A DNA stretch of 64,000 bases. It comes from Ascochyta rabiei. Taxonomy: Eukaryota; Ascomycota; Dothideomycetes; Pleosporales; Didymellaceae. The stretch's first letter is position 1. Each line of letters begins with the position of its first letter. Location of the stretch: NCBI RefSeq assembly GCF_004011695.2, contig NC_082426.1, positions 1 through 64,000 of the forward strand, written 5' to 3'. Position numbers and translations under genes: made by a program. A model generated the notes under the pieces. The model did not search any database, was not told the origin of the DNA, and worked only from the letters and a program-made list of their open reading frames with translations. Below, piece by piece: positions 34,525 through 45,552 of this stretch.

Positions 34525-35522
34525 AACACAAGATTGGCCAGATATGCAGCGCAACTCTTCAAGACGTCCAGCTTTCAAATCTGCAGCACTTCCAGCTAGA
34601 CTTGCTAGGACCGCTCAGGGAGGCAGATTAGGTTGACCAGCGGCTCCCCTAGCCCAACGTCATCACACCCGCGCTGTTCGATCCTTTCAGTACAAGTCTG
34701 CACATCCTCTCGCACCAGCTGCACACACTACGCCTGCGCGCCGTGGTAGACGAAGCGCTGTCCCGACCCACCTTCCCCAGCACCTCCCCATCTCCTATAC
34801 GGTCCAGCCTGCAGCGGCTGAGCATCGCATCCCACACGTCCACTGCTTCAGGGACCTGGTACTTCCAAGGCCCGCACAATACAGGCGCTTCCTCCTGGTC
34901 CGAAATAACCGCCTCATCTCACCCGCCCCTCGAAACCACCTTCTCAGACGAAACATCCCACCTCGACGACATGGAGAACCTGCCCTTTGAGTGGGACGCG
35001 CACCGCACTGCAGCCCAGTACCGCGCGGTACCCAACACCACTACGCTGGATGCCTTGCTAGCCACGTTCGCGAAAGCCGCGGCGCGGATGCTGCGACTTA
35101 GGGAAGCCGCGCTGTGGTGTCCGTTGACGTTTTGCGCGGATGATGTCGATGGTTTCTGTGGTTTTGACGGCACGCGCGCTTCGGGTGTGTCTTTGAGGGC
35201 GAGCTGGCGTAGGGCATTAAAGATGCGAAACCCGGTGTATGTGCTTCTACAAGCCTGGTCGGTGAGGACTGTGCAGCTGTAAGGCAGATGTGGTGGTGTT
35301 TAGGGCGTTGGAGGCCTGGGCCTGAACTGCTGGAGCTGTTTGAGGGGATCGGGAGGGAGGAGCATGGGGGCTATGGCGATGTATTGGGGGGATGTACATA
35401 TTGGGAAGGGAGTGGTAGAGAGGGCAAATTTTAAGGACTAGGAGGAATAGCAGTTTTGATATTTAATTAGTTAGTTAGGGTTAGTTTGTGTAGTATACGG
35501 CTGGTGTTATTGATCAAGACAA

Positions 35523-37919
35523 TCACGCGTCCCCAGCGCCTTGACGCGAGGCTGGAGCTTTTTGCACACCTCTCTTCGTAATCAGACCCGGAGCCCCAAG
35601 ACCCAGCACAGTAGTCTGGCCCCCTACTGGTGCCGTTGAAACAATCGAGATCGTTACCCTTTTGCCAACCGTCGACCGGTCAAGATTCTTCTCCACAAGC
35701 TCGACGTGCGACCCGGTAGCACCCTCACCCACTCCTGGAGACGAAAGCGCGCCCACGAGCCCGTCAACAGGCGCCAATTTCTCTTGCTCCTGCGGCGCGA
35801 CATTCGCAAACGGCGGGAGGAGACTCGCATCTAACTGTCCGGCCACGCGCGCAACAGCCATGGCATCAAGCGAGCGCGTCCACACCGACCACGTGTAGAT
35901 GAACCAGCGCAGCCACAGCAAGCCTACGACCTTCACACCGACAATAAGCGACAGAGTGACCTGCGCAGGGAGACCGATGACAGGCTTGGACACTGTCGCG
36001 CCTGGTGCAGTAAAGATCTCCCGTCCGGTGTCTGGCGACCAAGGCAGGATATCTTCCAAGTGCGACGTCAGCGCCGCTTGATTCGCGAGGAACACAGCGA
36101 TGTTCAGGCGAAACGCTGCCGTATTATTCATGTTCCAGTCATCGAGGAAGGCATTGAGCCTGTAGAACAGGCCTGCCAGGCGGAGCGGGCACCTGTTGGG
36201 TGTGTGCTCGCTAACGGCGGACGAGCTGGCGCCGTGGAAGGGGGTAAGCTCGCACAAGGGCTTGAGGAGAGCGGTTTGGTTTGTGTTCTGGGTCAAGAGG
36301 GTTTCTTCGTTGATTCCAAAGGTGAGGTTGCGGACGGAGTGGGCCCAGAAGTCGTTGTTGAAGAGTACAAGGACAGACACCATCAGCAGGCTGGACATGT
36401 CGGTGAAGGTTAGTAGTGATTCTGAGTTATTACTGGGGTTGGGATTCTGTTTGGCACCTCCTAGAGCGTGATCTCTGCTTGTGGTCAGCGATGAACGAAA
36501 GGGCAGCATGGTCCTGATAGTGGAGAACAATGTAGAAGGGAATACTTACTCTTCCAACGGAAGATAGGCCTCAGTATAATTCCCCCACTCCGCTCCCAGT
36601 TCGAAACCAAAGTAGTCGTTGAACTGAAAATCACCAAGAGGCGGTCCCTTACTCGGCCGCTTCTCCAGCAGCGGCCCATGCAGCCCACCACTGTGAACAT
36701 TCCCCAGCTCAAAGTACCCCCTAGTCGTCTGCGCCGTGCAGTGAAGCACACCATCGGTATCAACGGTCTCGTAAACCTGAGAAAAAGCTGCTCAGACAGC
36801 TCCTGGCGGCTACGACTCACAGTCCATGAATGCTGATCCTGTTCGCCGGGCGCGCAGACGTCGAGCATTGCAACTCAGAAGGGATACCACAATGATACGT
36901 ACTCAACCCCATCCTGAAACAGGTTTGCGCCTAGGCAGATAGAGGGGTATTCGGACGTTATGACGTTTGTACACAAGACTGAGTAGTTCAGCTGCATAAT
37001 GCGCTCGCGCAGAACGCCGGTCGTTGTGTCTACGGGAAGGCCGGCCATGGAGCCTTTAATGTAATGAATGTCTGTAGGCTGCCTGTAGCCTTTTTAGCTG
37101 ATATCCTGCCATAGGTGCAGCTGCCTCTTCTCAGAGGAGACTGTAGTAAGTTCGCCCCTGATACGCGGTAAAACATACGCCGCCAGAACGATAGCCAACC
37201 GCGCAGGTTCCAGATCGATGCCGATCTTGGTGCAGGCGGAAGCATCAAAGTCACAGCGCTGTACACTGTAGTTGTAAAGCCTGATAAATCCTGTATCCGC
37301 ACAAGTCGGTACAGTGATTGTTTCCCACGGAGCCAGGAGTTGAAAAAGCGGGTATTGAACAGCGCCTAGCACACATATCAGCAGGCAGTAGTACCGCATG
37401 GAGCACGTCAATTTACTAAGAACCACCAACCCAGCAGCCGCAAACACAAACCTCTTCACCCTCGCACACCCCGGCTCGTTCCATTTCCACGCGTTGTTGA
37501 GACGCCCCCAATCGCACCACACCCGGTCCGCCAGAGCAAGAAGCTGCCTCACACTTTTTCGCTGACCGGGATACATCCTCTGCGCAAGCATAACCGCAGC
37601 CTGCGCGCACCGCGCCGAAGTAGCAGGGACGGCGAGAACAGCAGCGAGCGCATTCAAGACTGCCATTGCTCTGGCCCATCCTCGCATCAAGTTGTATTCT
37701 TTACGAGTAGAGCCCGGCTGGTATGCCTAATCCTGCCCACATCGCGGAAAGGGAGGCTAGCGATCCGCTCAGGGGAGTGCACTGTACATAGTAGACAGCA
37801 ACAGGGGTAATCAACCTCCAGAGACCAGCAGTCAAGCAATAACTGTCGTGTAGCGCACGATGTAGGCTCCCAACCGTGAAGCACCCATTGCTGATGACCG
37901 AGACCTGCTGCCCGCCCAT
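35523..37919 (-). pseudogene. Polytopic membrane protein gene, probably decayed
   Basis: Read on the minus strand from about 37919, there is an N-terminal membrane region (LWRLITPVAVYYVQ) and a frame slip near 37700. The frame 37690-37094 follows (SVRQLLALADRVWCDW, then membrane segments). TAA at 37094 and TGA at 36875 interrupt it. Two plausible introns restore the later frame: GTGAGT...TTTTTCTCAG near 36820-36780, and GTAAGT...AAGCAG near 36550-36477, with a CTGAC branch site. The final exon runs to 35523 with two membrane segments (near 36395 and 35945) and an extracellular-looking loop with N-glycosylation sequons. It resembles a large Dothideomycete family of uncharacterised membrane proteins. 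The TAA and TGA codons fit C-to-T changes. If they are wrong, it is a multi-exon gene; I favour a pseudogene. Confidence 0.55.
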
Positions 37920-38050
37920 CTTGGCGCTTGTAGGAAGTGGTACAGATGGAAGGGAATCTAGCCTATTTCAGCAGAGCGTTATACAAGCCATACTCATATT
38001 CGTACTCGTACAAACCAAGCTCCAAACCTCGACCCACACTACCCAGGTGC

Positions 38051-39145
38051 TCACCACCGCCCAAACGCATTGCCGACCCCACCCAGCGCGCCCTGAAACT
38101 GCTCCACGTACCGCCCTGTCCCTGCACACTCGCTGCGTTCCGCAAACTCGTGCGCCTTGGGCAACCACTCTTTTATCTTCTCCTCGCGGTTGTGGTTGCT
38201 GGGGTGCGTACTTAGAATCTGCGGAGGGCCCTGCTGTCCCGATTTCTCCATGCGGGCCCAGAATTCCATGGCGGCTTCGGGCCGGTAGCAGGCTTGCGCC
38301 GCCATCAGCAGGCCAATGTAGTCTGCTTCTGCTTCGTGCTTGCGCGAGGCGGGCATGGAGAGGAAGAGTTGCAGGATCATGTTTGCGCTGTAGAAGGAGA
38401 CGTCGAGGGCGAGGGAGGCGAGGATGGGGATGAGGATGAGCGGGGCTTGGGACATGCGTTCGCTGGGGTGGGCGTTAGTGGGAGAACCCCCCATAGGGTA
38501 GGAGAAAAGGACGGGAGAGGCGTACGCTGTGTGGTGTGCGACTACATGTGCAATCTCGTGTCCCAGGACCGCCGCAATGCCATCCTCGCTTTGGCAATGC
38601 GGTAGGATTCCCGTGAAAACAAACACCTTCCCACCCGGCACGACAAACGCATTCATCTCCGGGCTATCAATGACATGCACCTCCCACGTCATCTCACTCA
38701 GCCCCTCGCCCTCCTTGAACGCAAACGGCAGCAAGCGCTCCAGCACCCTCTTTACCTGCCTGACCCTCGGATCATGCTCCGGCAAGAACCGGCCGTGGTA
38801 CTGCTGCTTGATCTCCGCGACCGTCGACTCGCCCAGCGCCTCTTCGATCTTGGCCGGGATGAAGTTGAACCGCCGCCGGCCCGAGACGGGCACTTGCTCG
38901 AGGTTGAGCACGTACACGGTGCCCGCGCCGGCTGTCAGGACGCCCACGTCGCGGTAGAAGGTTGGTCGCGCTGCCCAGCGGGTGAAGAGCCCGGTGACGC
39001 CCGAGCGCGCGTTGAAGCGCTGGTACTGCGGGCCGCCGCCGCCGAAGGGGATTCTCTGGTAGCTGCGGAAGGGCGCATGGTTGAGTGTTCTTTGCGCGGG
39101 CCGGTAGAAGGCGCTGGGGCAGGCTCGATATCGTATGCGGTGCAT
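38051..39145 (-). CDS. OMA1: Mitochondrial inner-membrane metallopeptidase OMA1 (M48 family)
   Basis: A single-exon 364-residue protein. OMA1 is a zinc protease of the mitochondrial inner membrane that cleaves misfolded membrane proteins under stress, overlapping in function with the m-AAA protease. The sequence shows an Arg-rich N-terminus suitable for mitochondrial import, a hydrophobic segment (~68-80) and the catalytic HEIAH (196-200) within VLGHEIAHVVAHH. A second hydrophobic stretch (~234-262) and the EAEAD third-ligand motif (271-275) follow, and TGILP plus STHPSNHNRE are as in the family. Length matches fungal OMA1. The start ATG is in a good position for the import signal. Its neighbour SET9 lies upstream on the same strand, about 700 bp away. 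Confidence 0.93.
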   Translation of the reverse strand: MHRIRYRACPSAFYRPAQRTLNHAPFRSYQRIPFGGGGPQYQRFNARSGVTGLFTRWAARPTFYRDVGVLTAGAGTVYVLNLEQVPVSGRRRFNFIPAKIEEALGESTVAEIKQQYHGRFLPEHDPRVRQVKRVLERLLPFAFKEGEGLSEMTWEVHVIDSPEMNAFVVPGGKVFVFTGILPHCQSEDGIAAVLGHEIAHVVAHHTAYASPVLFSYPMGGSPTNAHPSERMSQAPLILIPILASLALDVSFYSANMILQLFLSMPASRKHEAEADYIGLLMAAQACYRPEAAMEFWARMEKSGQQGPPQILSTHPSNHNREEKIKEWLPKAHEFAERSECAGTGRYVEQFQGALGGVGNAFGRW

Positions 39146-39852
39146 TGTGGTTTGTGATGGCGGTGACGAGGACGTGCCTGCAGTGGTTCGCGTGAGATCG
39201 GATTGCGGAGATCAGCAGGACCGACTTCTTTCTCTCAGACTCGCTAAGCAACAGAGACTGCGGCTCTCTGCTTGTTCAATGCGGGACCCACACGCAAGGC
39301 GCAGTTGCAGACGCGGTCGTCGCTGGATCCGCTGACCTCATCGGCCGCTATGACGCCCAAGGCCGCGGGGATGCCAAGAAATGCGGGGAAGCACAAAGCG
39401 CGACACAAATGCACGGCAAACTAGTGTGTGTGTATAGTGAAACCTAGCCATAAGCAAGAGTTACAGTAGGAGGATGCTTTTGCTTATTCTGCTCACTTTA
39501 CGTGTGTCCTGGAAGCACATGGCATGGGAGATTCCTTAATTAAGACTCTGCTTACTGCCAGGTTTCACTGCATATCTCCAACATTGCCAGACCTCGTGAC
39601 AAATCCAACGTCATGTATATGAATACTTAACCTGTATCCTTCTGGTCGTCCCTCCTACCAAATGCTCAATGCTACAAATTACGCCAAATCGCAACCCAAT
39701 CAGTGGCCGCCCATGCGATACCTACCTCGATATGTCGCGTATGAATAACCCCTGCGCCGCTCCAGAATGCTATATCCTCGCCATGCGCCGTGCACCCACT
39801 GCTCCAACACACACACAGATATATATATATAGTAAAATCTGAAGAGCGCGAA
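39146..39852. other. Intergenic region between OMA1 and SET9
   Basis: About 700 bp without a supported frame. It contains a short (AT)n tract near 39815 just after the SET9 stop. It should hold the OMA1 promoter and the SET9 terminator, but no motif stands out. Confidence 0.4.
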
Positions 39853-41883
39853 TTACATTGTTGTCCTAGCAGCCTTCCTCCTTCTCCTCGGCGGCGTGTC
39901 CACGTCCACACTCGTGCTCAAGCTGCTGCGCTCGCTCCTCGGAGTCGAGTATCGCTCGATCAGGCTCTTCCTCAGCATCTTGTTCGTCTTGTTCTGCTTC
40001 AGCTCGCGCTCTTCCTCCGGGTCGACGAATCGGTTGACGGTGCGGTGGTCGAGGACGCGCTTGTCCTTGTCGCGCTTTCCCTCCTTCTCGGTTTTGGGCC
40101 ATCTAAACCCGTACAGCTTCGAGTGGCGCTCGCACCGTGGACACTCTTTACGCGTGTTGTAGCCGTCCTGTTGAACAAACTCGACATCACACGTTTGGCA
40201 CTCGACCCACTTGCTGTACTTGGCCGAGAGGCAGGCGCTGCTGGTCACGTAGTCACCGCGTCTGCGCTTGTTCTCGACCCATCCTGCCTCTGGCGTGAGG
40301 TCGATGGGCGTGCCGATGCGGTTCTGGTGGTGGTTGTTAGATTTTGAACGTGTTGTGCGTAGTGACGGGCGGTATCTGCGCTTGACAATCTGCTCATGCT
40401 CGCTGTCAAACTCAAGGCTGTCTGAGAGGTCGCTGAGGTCTGACGTGCTGTCGTTGTCGGGAAAAAAAAGGGGAGGCAACGGGGCGTTTACCGTTGTTGT
40501 GGTGGTTTGCGTCAAGAGCGTAGCCACTCCTAGCGTGGGATTTTCGTGCAGGGCTTCGGCTTCGATTTTGATCTTGGGCAGGACTTCGGGCAGGTGGTCG
40601 TCATCGATGGAGGTGGCGTCGGTGGAATGCGCAGACTTCGGCGAGTGCACAAGCGATTGCGGGCTTGTGTCGCGTGAAGAGCTGGTTCCGTCCAGGCTCA
40701 CGGTGAGGGGGGTAAGGAGGCCATCGCGCTGCAGGTTGCGCATGTCGCGCGCCTTGGGTGAAGTCGAACTGGAAGTTGAAATTGGAGCTTCCGCATCCTC
40801 AATACTGCTGACGGGTAGTGATGAAGTACTGTGGGCCTTCCTCAACGTCGCTTCTCGCAACTGTTCTGGGGCGCGCTGTTTCGTTTGGGGTGATTTTGGC
40901 ATGAGCCGACCTTTCTTTCGAGGCGTCAGCTCGCGCGCTGTGTCGTCTTCCAACGATGCCGATTTGCGCTTGTGACTCTGCGCAGGCTTCGCAGAATCGC
41001 CCTCTTCCTCGTCGTCGCTCTCTTCTATCCGCTTCATCGGCGCCCACCCGTTTACCCCTCGCTCTTCGCAGGTGTTACAGAGACACTCCTCATTGTTTTC
41101 GCCAAAGTAGTCCTCGCCGTACGAGACGGTGATCTCGTCACCGGCTTCGATTGGTTTTGCTGCAACAATCTGCATGCCGTCGTAGCCCTTGGTGGATAGC
41201 CGCGCATTCGCATCGCAGTCGTGGTTTGCAAATCGAGCGGGACCCAAGAAAAGCGAGCGCGTCTTCTTCCTGCTCGAGATGACGAGACTAAAGTCCTTGC
41301 GCGCCAGCTCCAGCTTCTGCTCCTGGTCCTCGGTCATGGCGACCTGGACGCCGGTCAGGTACTTGATCTCTTCGCGCGGGTTGATGTCTCTGCGTGCGGT
41401 GATGGAGGCTTCGTGCTCGGTGATCATGTAGCGGTTGGTGGTGGTGACTTCGAACGGGCAATCGGGCAGGTAGATGTTGACGTATCGCCTGAGGTGCCGC
41501 TTGAACTGCTCCTGGTCCTTGTCATCCTTCATGCCGGCCATGAACTTGCGCAGTCCGGGGAGCTTCAGCAGCTCCTGTACGGCCTCGGCGGGGTCCTTGT
41601 CCCAGATGACATGCCTGCGGATGCGGTCGGCAATGTCCTCCTCGTGCATGCCGCGAGACGCTGCGAAGCGCCCGCCATGGTTCTTGCGGATGGTGGTCCA
41701 GTAGTAGACCTGAGAGCGCCCGGCTTAGTCCAAGTGCACACTCAATTCTCCGCGACCGGCGTGTCGCAGTCCCGCCGAGTTGCGACTCACCTTGTCAACC
41801 AGCGCGTCCGTGATCACGTCGTCGTACGAAGCCAACTTCTCCAGCGTGAGACCGCCCCGAACGCCCCCGAGTTGGCGTGGCAT
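39853..41883 (-). CDS. SET9: Histone H4 lysine-20 methyltransferase SET9 (SUV4-20/KMT5)
   Basis: Exon 1 is 41791-41883 and exon 2 39853-41709. The 81-nt intron is GTGAGT...CTCTCAG, phase 0, and the product about 649 residues. It methylates histone H4 Lys20, a mark used in fungi for DNA-damage checkpoint signalling and silent chromatin. The N-terminal helical region (LTLEKLASYDDVITDALVDK, then YYWTTIRKNH) is characteristic of SET9. The SET domain holds TEHEASITARRDI, the cofactor-binding NHDCDAN (~193-199), DEITVSYGEDYFG and a post-SET CLCNTCE. The C-terminal half is Ser/Asp/Lys-rich and disordered. It also has a second Cys cluster (CQTCDVEF...CPRCERH, near 40130-40205) that could bind zinc. 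Divergent from the uL14m gene with about 580 bp between starts. Confidence 0.93.
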
Positions 41884-42461
41884 GGTGCGCAAAATATCGC
41901 AATAGCAAGAGGAGGTGTTTGTCGCAAGATGGACAGCGCAAGGCAAGCAGACAGACGTGGGGGGTGCGTAAAGGGGTGGTTGGGGGTGACGTATTAGAGG
42001 ATGCAACAGGCCAGTTTGGCCTCCCTCGAAGGAGCGACGGCGACAACAAACAACAGACAACAGACAACAGACAACAGGCGACAGGCGACAGGGACAAGAA
42101 GGAGAAACCGAGGCGGTAAGGAGAGAGCGGCGCCGCACAGAGGCAGCGGAGACGGATTTAGCGCAAGGCTCGCGGTCGGCGGAGAAGCAGGCGCTGAGTC
42201 GCGACGAGCAACCAAGCACGCCAATGGCCAGCAGCAAATAGCGAATGGGCCCGTTGCAGTAACCCCTGCGCTGCGTGGATGGTGGATGGGAGAGCCGGGG
42301 GGCTGCAGGGGCTGGCGGCGAGCGAGCAGTGCGAAGCGAGCGCTAGAAGCGGGAAACGCCGGCCAGCCCGACGACACTGAAGGTTGCGCGACGAAAGTTG
42401 GGACGGTACACATCGAATCGACCTCTACCTCGACCTCGACCTCTGCCTCTACGCACACACG
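41884..42461. promoter_or_regulatory. Shared upstream region of SET9 and the uL14m gene
   Basis: About 580 bp separate the two divergent start codons. It holds a short tandem repeat, ACAACAGACAACAGACAAC and variants (42045-42095), and a CTCGACCTCTACCTCGAC-type stretch immediately before the uL14m ATG. Long frames here are chance products of the GC-rich repeats. Confidence 0.5.
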
Positions 42462-42991
42462 ATGATCCAGCTCAAGGTGGGCATCCCCTCGCAGCCAGTC
42501 CTGCATCCGTGCAGCGCGATAAGCCACTGACTCTCGACCTGCAGACGCTCGTAAACTGCATCGACAACTCGGGCGCCGCCATCGTCGAGTGCGTCAACGT
42601 GCTGCGCTCCAAGCGACCAGCCAAAGTCGGTGTGTAGCCCGCATGAGCACCGCCCCGTTCCCAGCCCGTCGACTAACGCATCTCCCCAGGCGACCGCATC
42701 GTGGTCGTGGTGAAGAAGCAGCGCAACTTCGGCCCGGAGACGGGCAACAGCGTGTCGGTCAGCGCCGCGAACAAGGTGCGCCGCGGCGATGTGCGGCACG
42801 CGGTCGTGGTGCGCACGGCGAAGAAGTGGCAGCGGCCGGACGGCAGCGTGGTCAAGTTCGACGACAACGCATGTGTGCTTATCAACAAGGCCGGCGAGCC
42901 GATTGGGTCGAGGGTCAGTGGCGTTGTGGCTGCTGAGCTGAGGAAGAACCAGTGGTCCAAGATCCTGTCGCTGGCGCCCATGCACGTCTAA
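42462..42991 (+). CDS. MRPL38: Mitochondrial large-subunit ribosomal protein uL14m (MRPL38)
   Basis: Three exons, 42462-42476, 42545-42629 and 42690-42991, give 133 residues. Introns are 68 and 60 nt; both have CTGAC/CTAAC-type branch sites and CAG acceptors. The protein begins [16 protein letters not shown] and contains [43 protein letters not shown] and a C-terminal [15 protein letters not shown], the pattern of bacterial-type uL14. It lacks the N-terminal extension of cytosolic RPL23, so it is the mitochondrial form. It builds the subunit interface of the mitoribosome near the sarcin-ricin loop (family knowledge). The first exon has only five codons. Confidence 0.93.
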
Positions 42992-43082
42992 GAGGGGTGG
43001 ATGGTGGAGCAGAATAGGAGGGGTTGCACGGTCGGGGAGACGCCTGGTCTTCCATTCTGTTTTTACGAGGATGATGTAAGAA

Positions 43083-43262
43083 ATAGATGATCAGAGGTGG
43101 ATCATCAGAGGTGGATCATCGAAGAGGTGGATGGTCAGAGGTGGATGATTTTGAGATGAAGGATCAGAGGTGGATGATCAGAGGTGGATGATGGAGATGG
43201 ACGATCAGAGATGGACGATCAGAGATGGACGATCAGAGATGGACGATCAGAGATGGACGATC
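43083..43262. repeat. Minisatellite (GATCAGAG + GTGGAT / ATGGAC)n
   Basis: A tandem array of 14-16-bp units. It starts with GATCATCAGAGGTGGATC-like units and ends with five near-perfect copies of GATGGACGATCAGAG. It lies between the 3' ends of the uL14m and RPB9 genes. Frames crossing it (MDDQRW repeats) are repeat translations. Confidence 0.92.
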
Positions 43263-43698
43263 AAAGAGGTTGCATTTTCAGGCGTATACGGAGCGCAACG
43301 ACAGTGTAAAAACTATGTGTATGCCATTGTACAAATACCCACGGGTATCAAAAGACTCTTTTTTCCAGGACGCCACGCCGTACCAAGGTTCAGATTCAGG
43401 TTCACTTCAACGCCGGCCAAATTGCCCATGGGATGGTGCATCGCTCACGAGGGCTGCGTGACTTTACCGCAGCCGCAGCAGACGTAGTAGAGGGCCTGGA
43501 GCTGGTCAGTCGCTTGCTGCCTGTTTCCACGCACCAGCGCATGCTCTTACCATGCCCGTGTCGGCGGTTCGCTGTTGCGACTGGAAGAAGACAGCCTCGT
43601 TCTCGCCGCAAGAGCACTGCTTCTGGACGCGCGGTAGCTAGGCCGCAACGGTTAGCGAGCAGGTTCGAGAGAAGCAGGCAAGCAACAGAGGGGTGTGT
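43263..43698. other. Intergenic region between convergent uL14m and RPB9 genes
   Basis: About 430 bp with no supported gene; it must hold the RPB9 terminator. An open + frame running from 43433 into the RPB9 locus is a shadow of RPB9 on the other strand. Confidence 0.4.
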
Positions 43699-44277
43699 TC
43701 AGGACAGGACGTCTTCCATGTCGTCGTCGTCGAAGAAGTCGTCGTCGTACAAGTCGTATTCCTCGTGCTGGTGCTGGTGCTGGTGTTGGTGCTGGTGCTG
43801 GTGCCGGTGCTGGACAGGCACGTGCGACGGCTCGTCCTCGGCCTCGAGCATGAAGCCCGGCGCCCAGTCCTGGCCGCACTCGACGCAGACAATGTCCTGT
43901 CCGCACATGGTGCAACATGTGACCTCTTTGGCAGCAGGGCTCGGGGAAGTGGGGTCGGAGGGACCAACCGTAGGATCTTGCGCGACCTCTGCTGTGACGC
44001 CGGCGGTGGCTCCCACCGTGGACGCGATTTCGTGCCTCATGACGCACGACGAGGGCGCCTCTTCGGTGAAGGAGCATGTTCTGCACGCGAACAGCAGCCT
44101 GTTCTCGGCCTTGTCTTCGCGGGGAAACAGGAGGTTGGAGCTGCGCAACATCAGCACTGGCCTGCGCGATGCGAGCGCCACCGGCACTCACCACTCGGAG
44201 CAGAAGCGGAAGAGGATCTGCTTGTTGGGGTCCTGCTGGTCCTTGCTGCCGTACTCGGCGGCGGCGGGGGACGACAT
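43699..44277 (-). CDS. RPB9: RNA polymerase II subunit RPB9, with unusual C-terminus
   Basis: Exon 1 is 44192-44277 and exon 2 43699-44140. The intron is 51 nt, GTGAGT...GCGCAG, and splits a Cys codon. The product is 175 residues. RPB9 helps RNA polymerase II fidelity and start-site choice. The N-terminal zinc ribbon is standard: C26, C29, C48 and C51 within FRFCSECSNLLFP and LLFACRTC. A linker with QDPTVG follows. The expected C-terminal ribbon (CxxC - about 24 residues - CxxC) is replaced by the compact CTMCGQDIVCVECGQ, and then a His/Gln repeat (HQHQHQ) and an acidic tail (DDDFFDDDD). The total is longer than the usual ~115-125 residues. Divergent from the PIN1-type gene about 540 bp away. 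Confidence 0.85.
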
Positions 44278-44559
44278 GGCGGCGAGTGTGGGTTGCTGTT
44301 GTTTTGTTGGCGCGAACAGGGAATGTCGAGGTCGATGCGTGTGCGTGTGCGTGTGCGTGCGAGTGCGGGTTGCCGCGTGGCGGGTGAGCGTGGCCGTCAG
44401 TCGCCCTGAACGACAGAGGCTTGTCTTGGCAAACACGCAGCGCAGACGCAGGCACCAAAGGCCCGTCAGTGTCTGTGTTCCCCGCAGTCGTGGGCTTGCG
44501 GCGATCACAGCGCCGCCGCCGTCGCGACTAAGACGTCCGTCGGTGCAACGCAACCTCAC

Positions 44560-44765
44560 CTCGCGCACTCAGCCTCCAGTCTCCAGCTTCCAGCCTCCAG
44601 TCTCCAGCCTCCAGCCTCCAGTCTCCAGCCTCCAGCCTTCCAGCACAGCTTGCCCTTACCCCGCTCTGCCCTGACTGCTTTGACTGCTCTGACTGCCCTG
44701 CTGCCCTGCTGCCCTGCTGCCCCGCCTGCCCTGCCTGCCCTGCCTGCCTGCCTGCCTGCCTTGAC
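44560..44765. repeat. Low-complexity repeats in the RPB9-ESS1 promoter region
   Basis: Two adjacent arrays: 44566-44640 of CAGCCTCCAGTCTC units (about 7 bp each), and 44690-44765 of CTGCCCTG units grading to CTGCCTGC. They end about 50 bp before the ESS1 ATG and lie in the shared divergent promoter. Confidence 0.85.
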
Positions 44766-44814
44766 TGCCTCGTTGTCGCCCCACCGAGCACTCGAATAGC
44801 GCGAGACTGCAACC

Positions 44815-45552
44815 ATGGTAAGGTCACGTGCGCGCGCGGTGGACTTGTGGTCATGCCATTGACACGCTGCACAGTCGTCCAGCGAAACAGGACTGCCCGA
44901 GGGCTGGGAGATCCGTCGCTCCAACAGCAAGAACCTGCCGTACTACTTCCACGCCGCGACCAAGGACTCGCGCTGGGAGCCGCCCGCGGGCACTGACCCG
45001 GAGAAGCTCAAGCAGTACATGGCTGCCCACCACAGCTCCAAGGGCGTTGCGCCCGCCAACTACGCCAACGCGGGCGACAAGATCCGCGCCGCCCATCTGC
45101 TCGTCAAGCACAGGGACAGCCGGCGCCCGGCCAGCTGGAGGGAGCCCAACATCACCCGCTCCAAGGAGGAGGCGCGCACGCTGATCGAGGGCTACGAGGC
45201 GCAGATTCAGGCCTACGAGGGCACCGCGCTGGACAAGGCCGCCGAGCCCAAGTCGCTCTCGGAGCTGGCCACAACCGAGTCGGACTGCAGCAGTGCGCGC
45301 AAGGGCGGCGATCTGTGAGTGCCGCGATAGCCAGACGCAACGCAGTGGTGCACTGCTGACACCCAACAGGGGCTTCTTCGGCCGCGGCGATATGCAGAAG
45401 GAGTTTGAAGAGGCTTCGTTTGCGCTCGAGAAGGGACAGGTGAGCAAGGTGGTCGAGACTGCGTCCGGGCTGCACTTGATCCAGAGGTATGCCCTGCACT
45501 GCCCGGCTTCTCACATGCACGCTGACCTATTCTTGCGAACAGACTGGAGTAG
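44815..45552 (+). CDS. ESS1: PIN1/ESS1-type peptidyl-prolyl cis-trans isomerase (parvulin)
   Basis: Four exons: 44815-44817 (ATG only), 44875-45314, 45370-45486 and 45543-45552, giving 189 residues. Pin1-type enzymes isomerise pSer/pThr-Pro bonds, notably in the RNA polymerase II C-terminal domain. A WW domain (LPEGWEIRRSNSKNLPYYF...WEPP, residues ~7-40) precedes the parvulin domain. Visible active-site features are HLLVKHRDSRRP (basic phosphate-binding Arg pair), DCSSARKGGDLGFFGRG (catalytic Cys region), MQKEFEEASFAL and the C-terminal GLHLIQR. Introns are 57, 55 and 56 nt with GTAAGG, GTGAGT and GTATGC donors. The start codon stands alone before intron 1, which is why no longer frame begins at it. 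The last exon has only ten bases. The substrate links it functionally to the neighbour RPB9, but that is context only. Confidence 0.93.

Noticed and set aside
41221..41997. 258-codon + strand frame over the SET9 N-terminal half
   Set aside because: Antisense to the SET domain exon; no motif.
42462..42991. Cytosolic ribosomal protein RPL23
   Set aside because: The start MIQLKT and the bacterial-type body lack the eukaryotic cytosolic N-terminal extension; it is the mitochondrial uL14.
43433..44674. 413-codon + strand frame over RPB9 and its promoter
   Set aside because: Antisense to RPB9, which has conserved motifs and splice sites on the minus strand.
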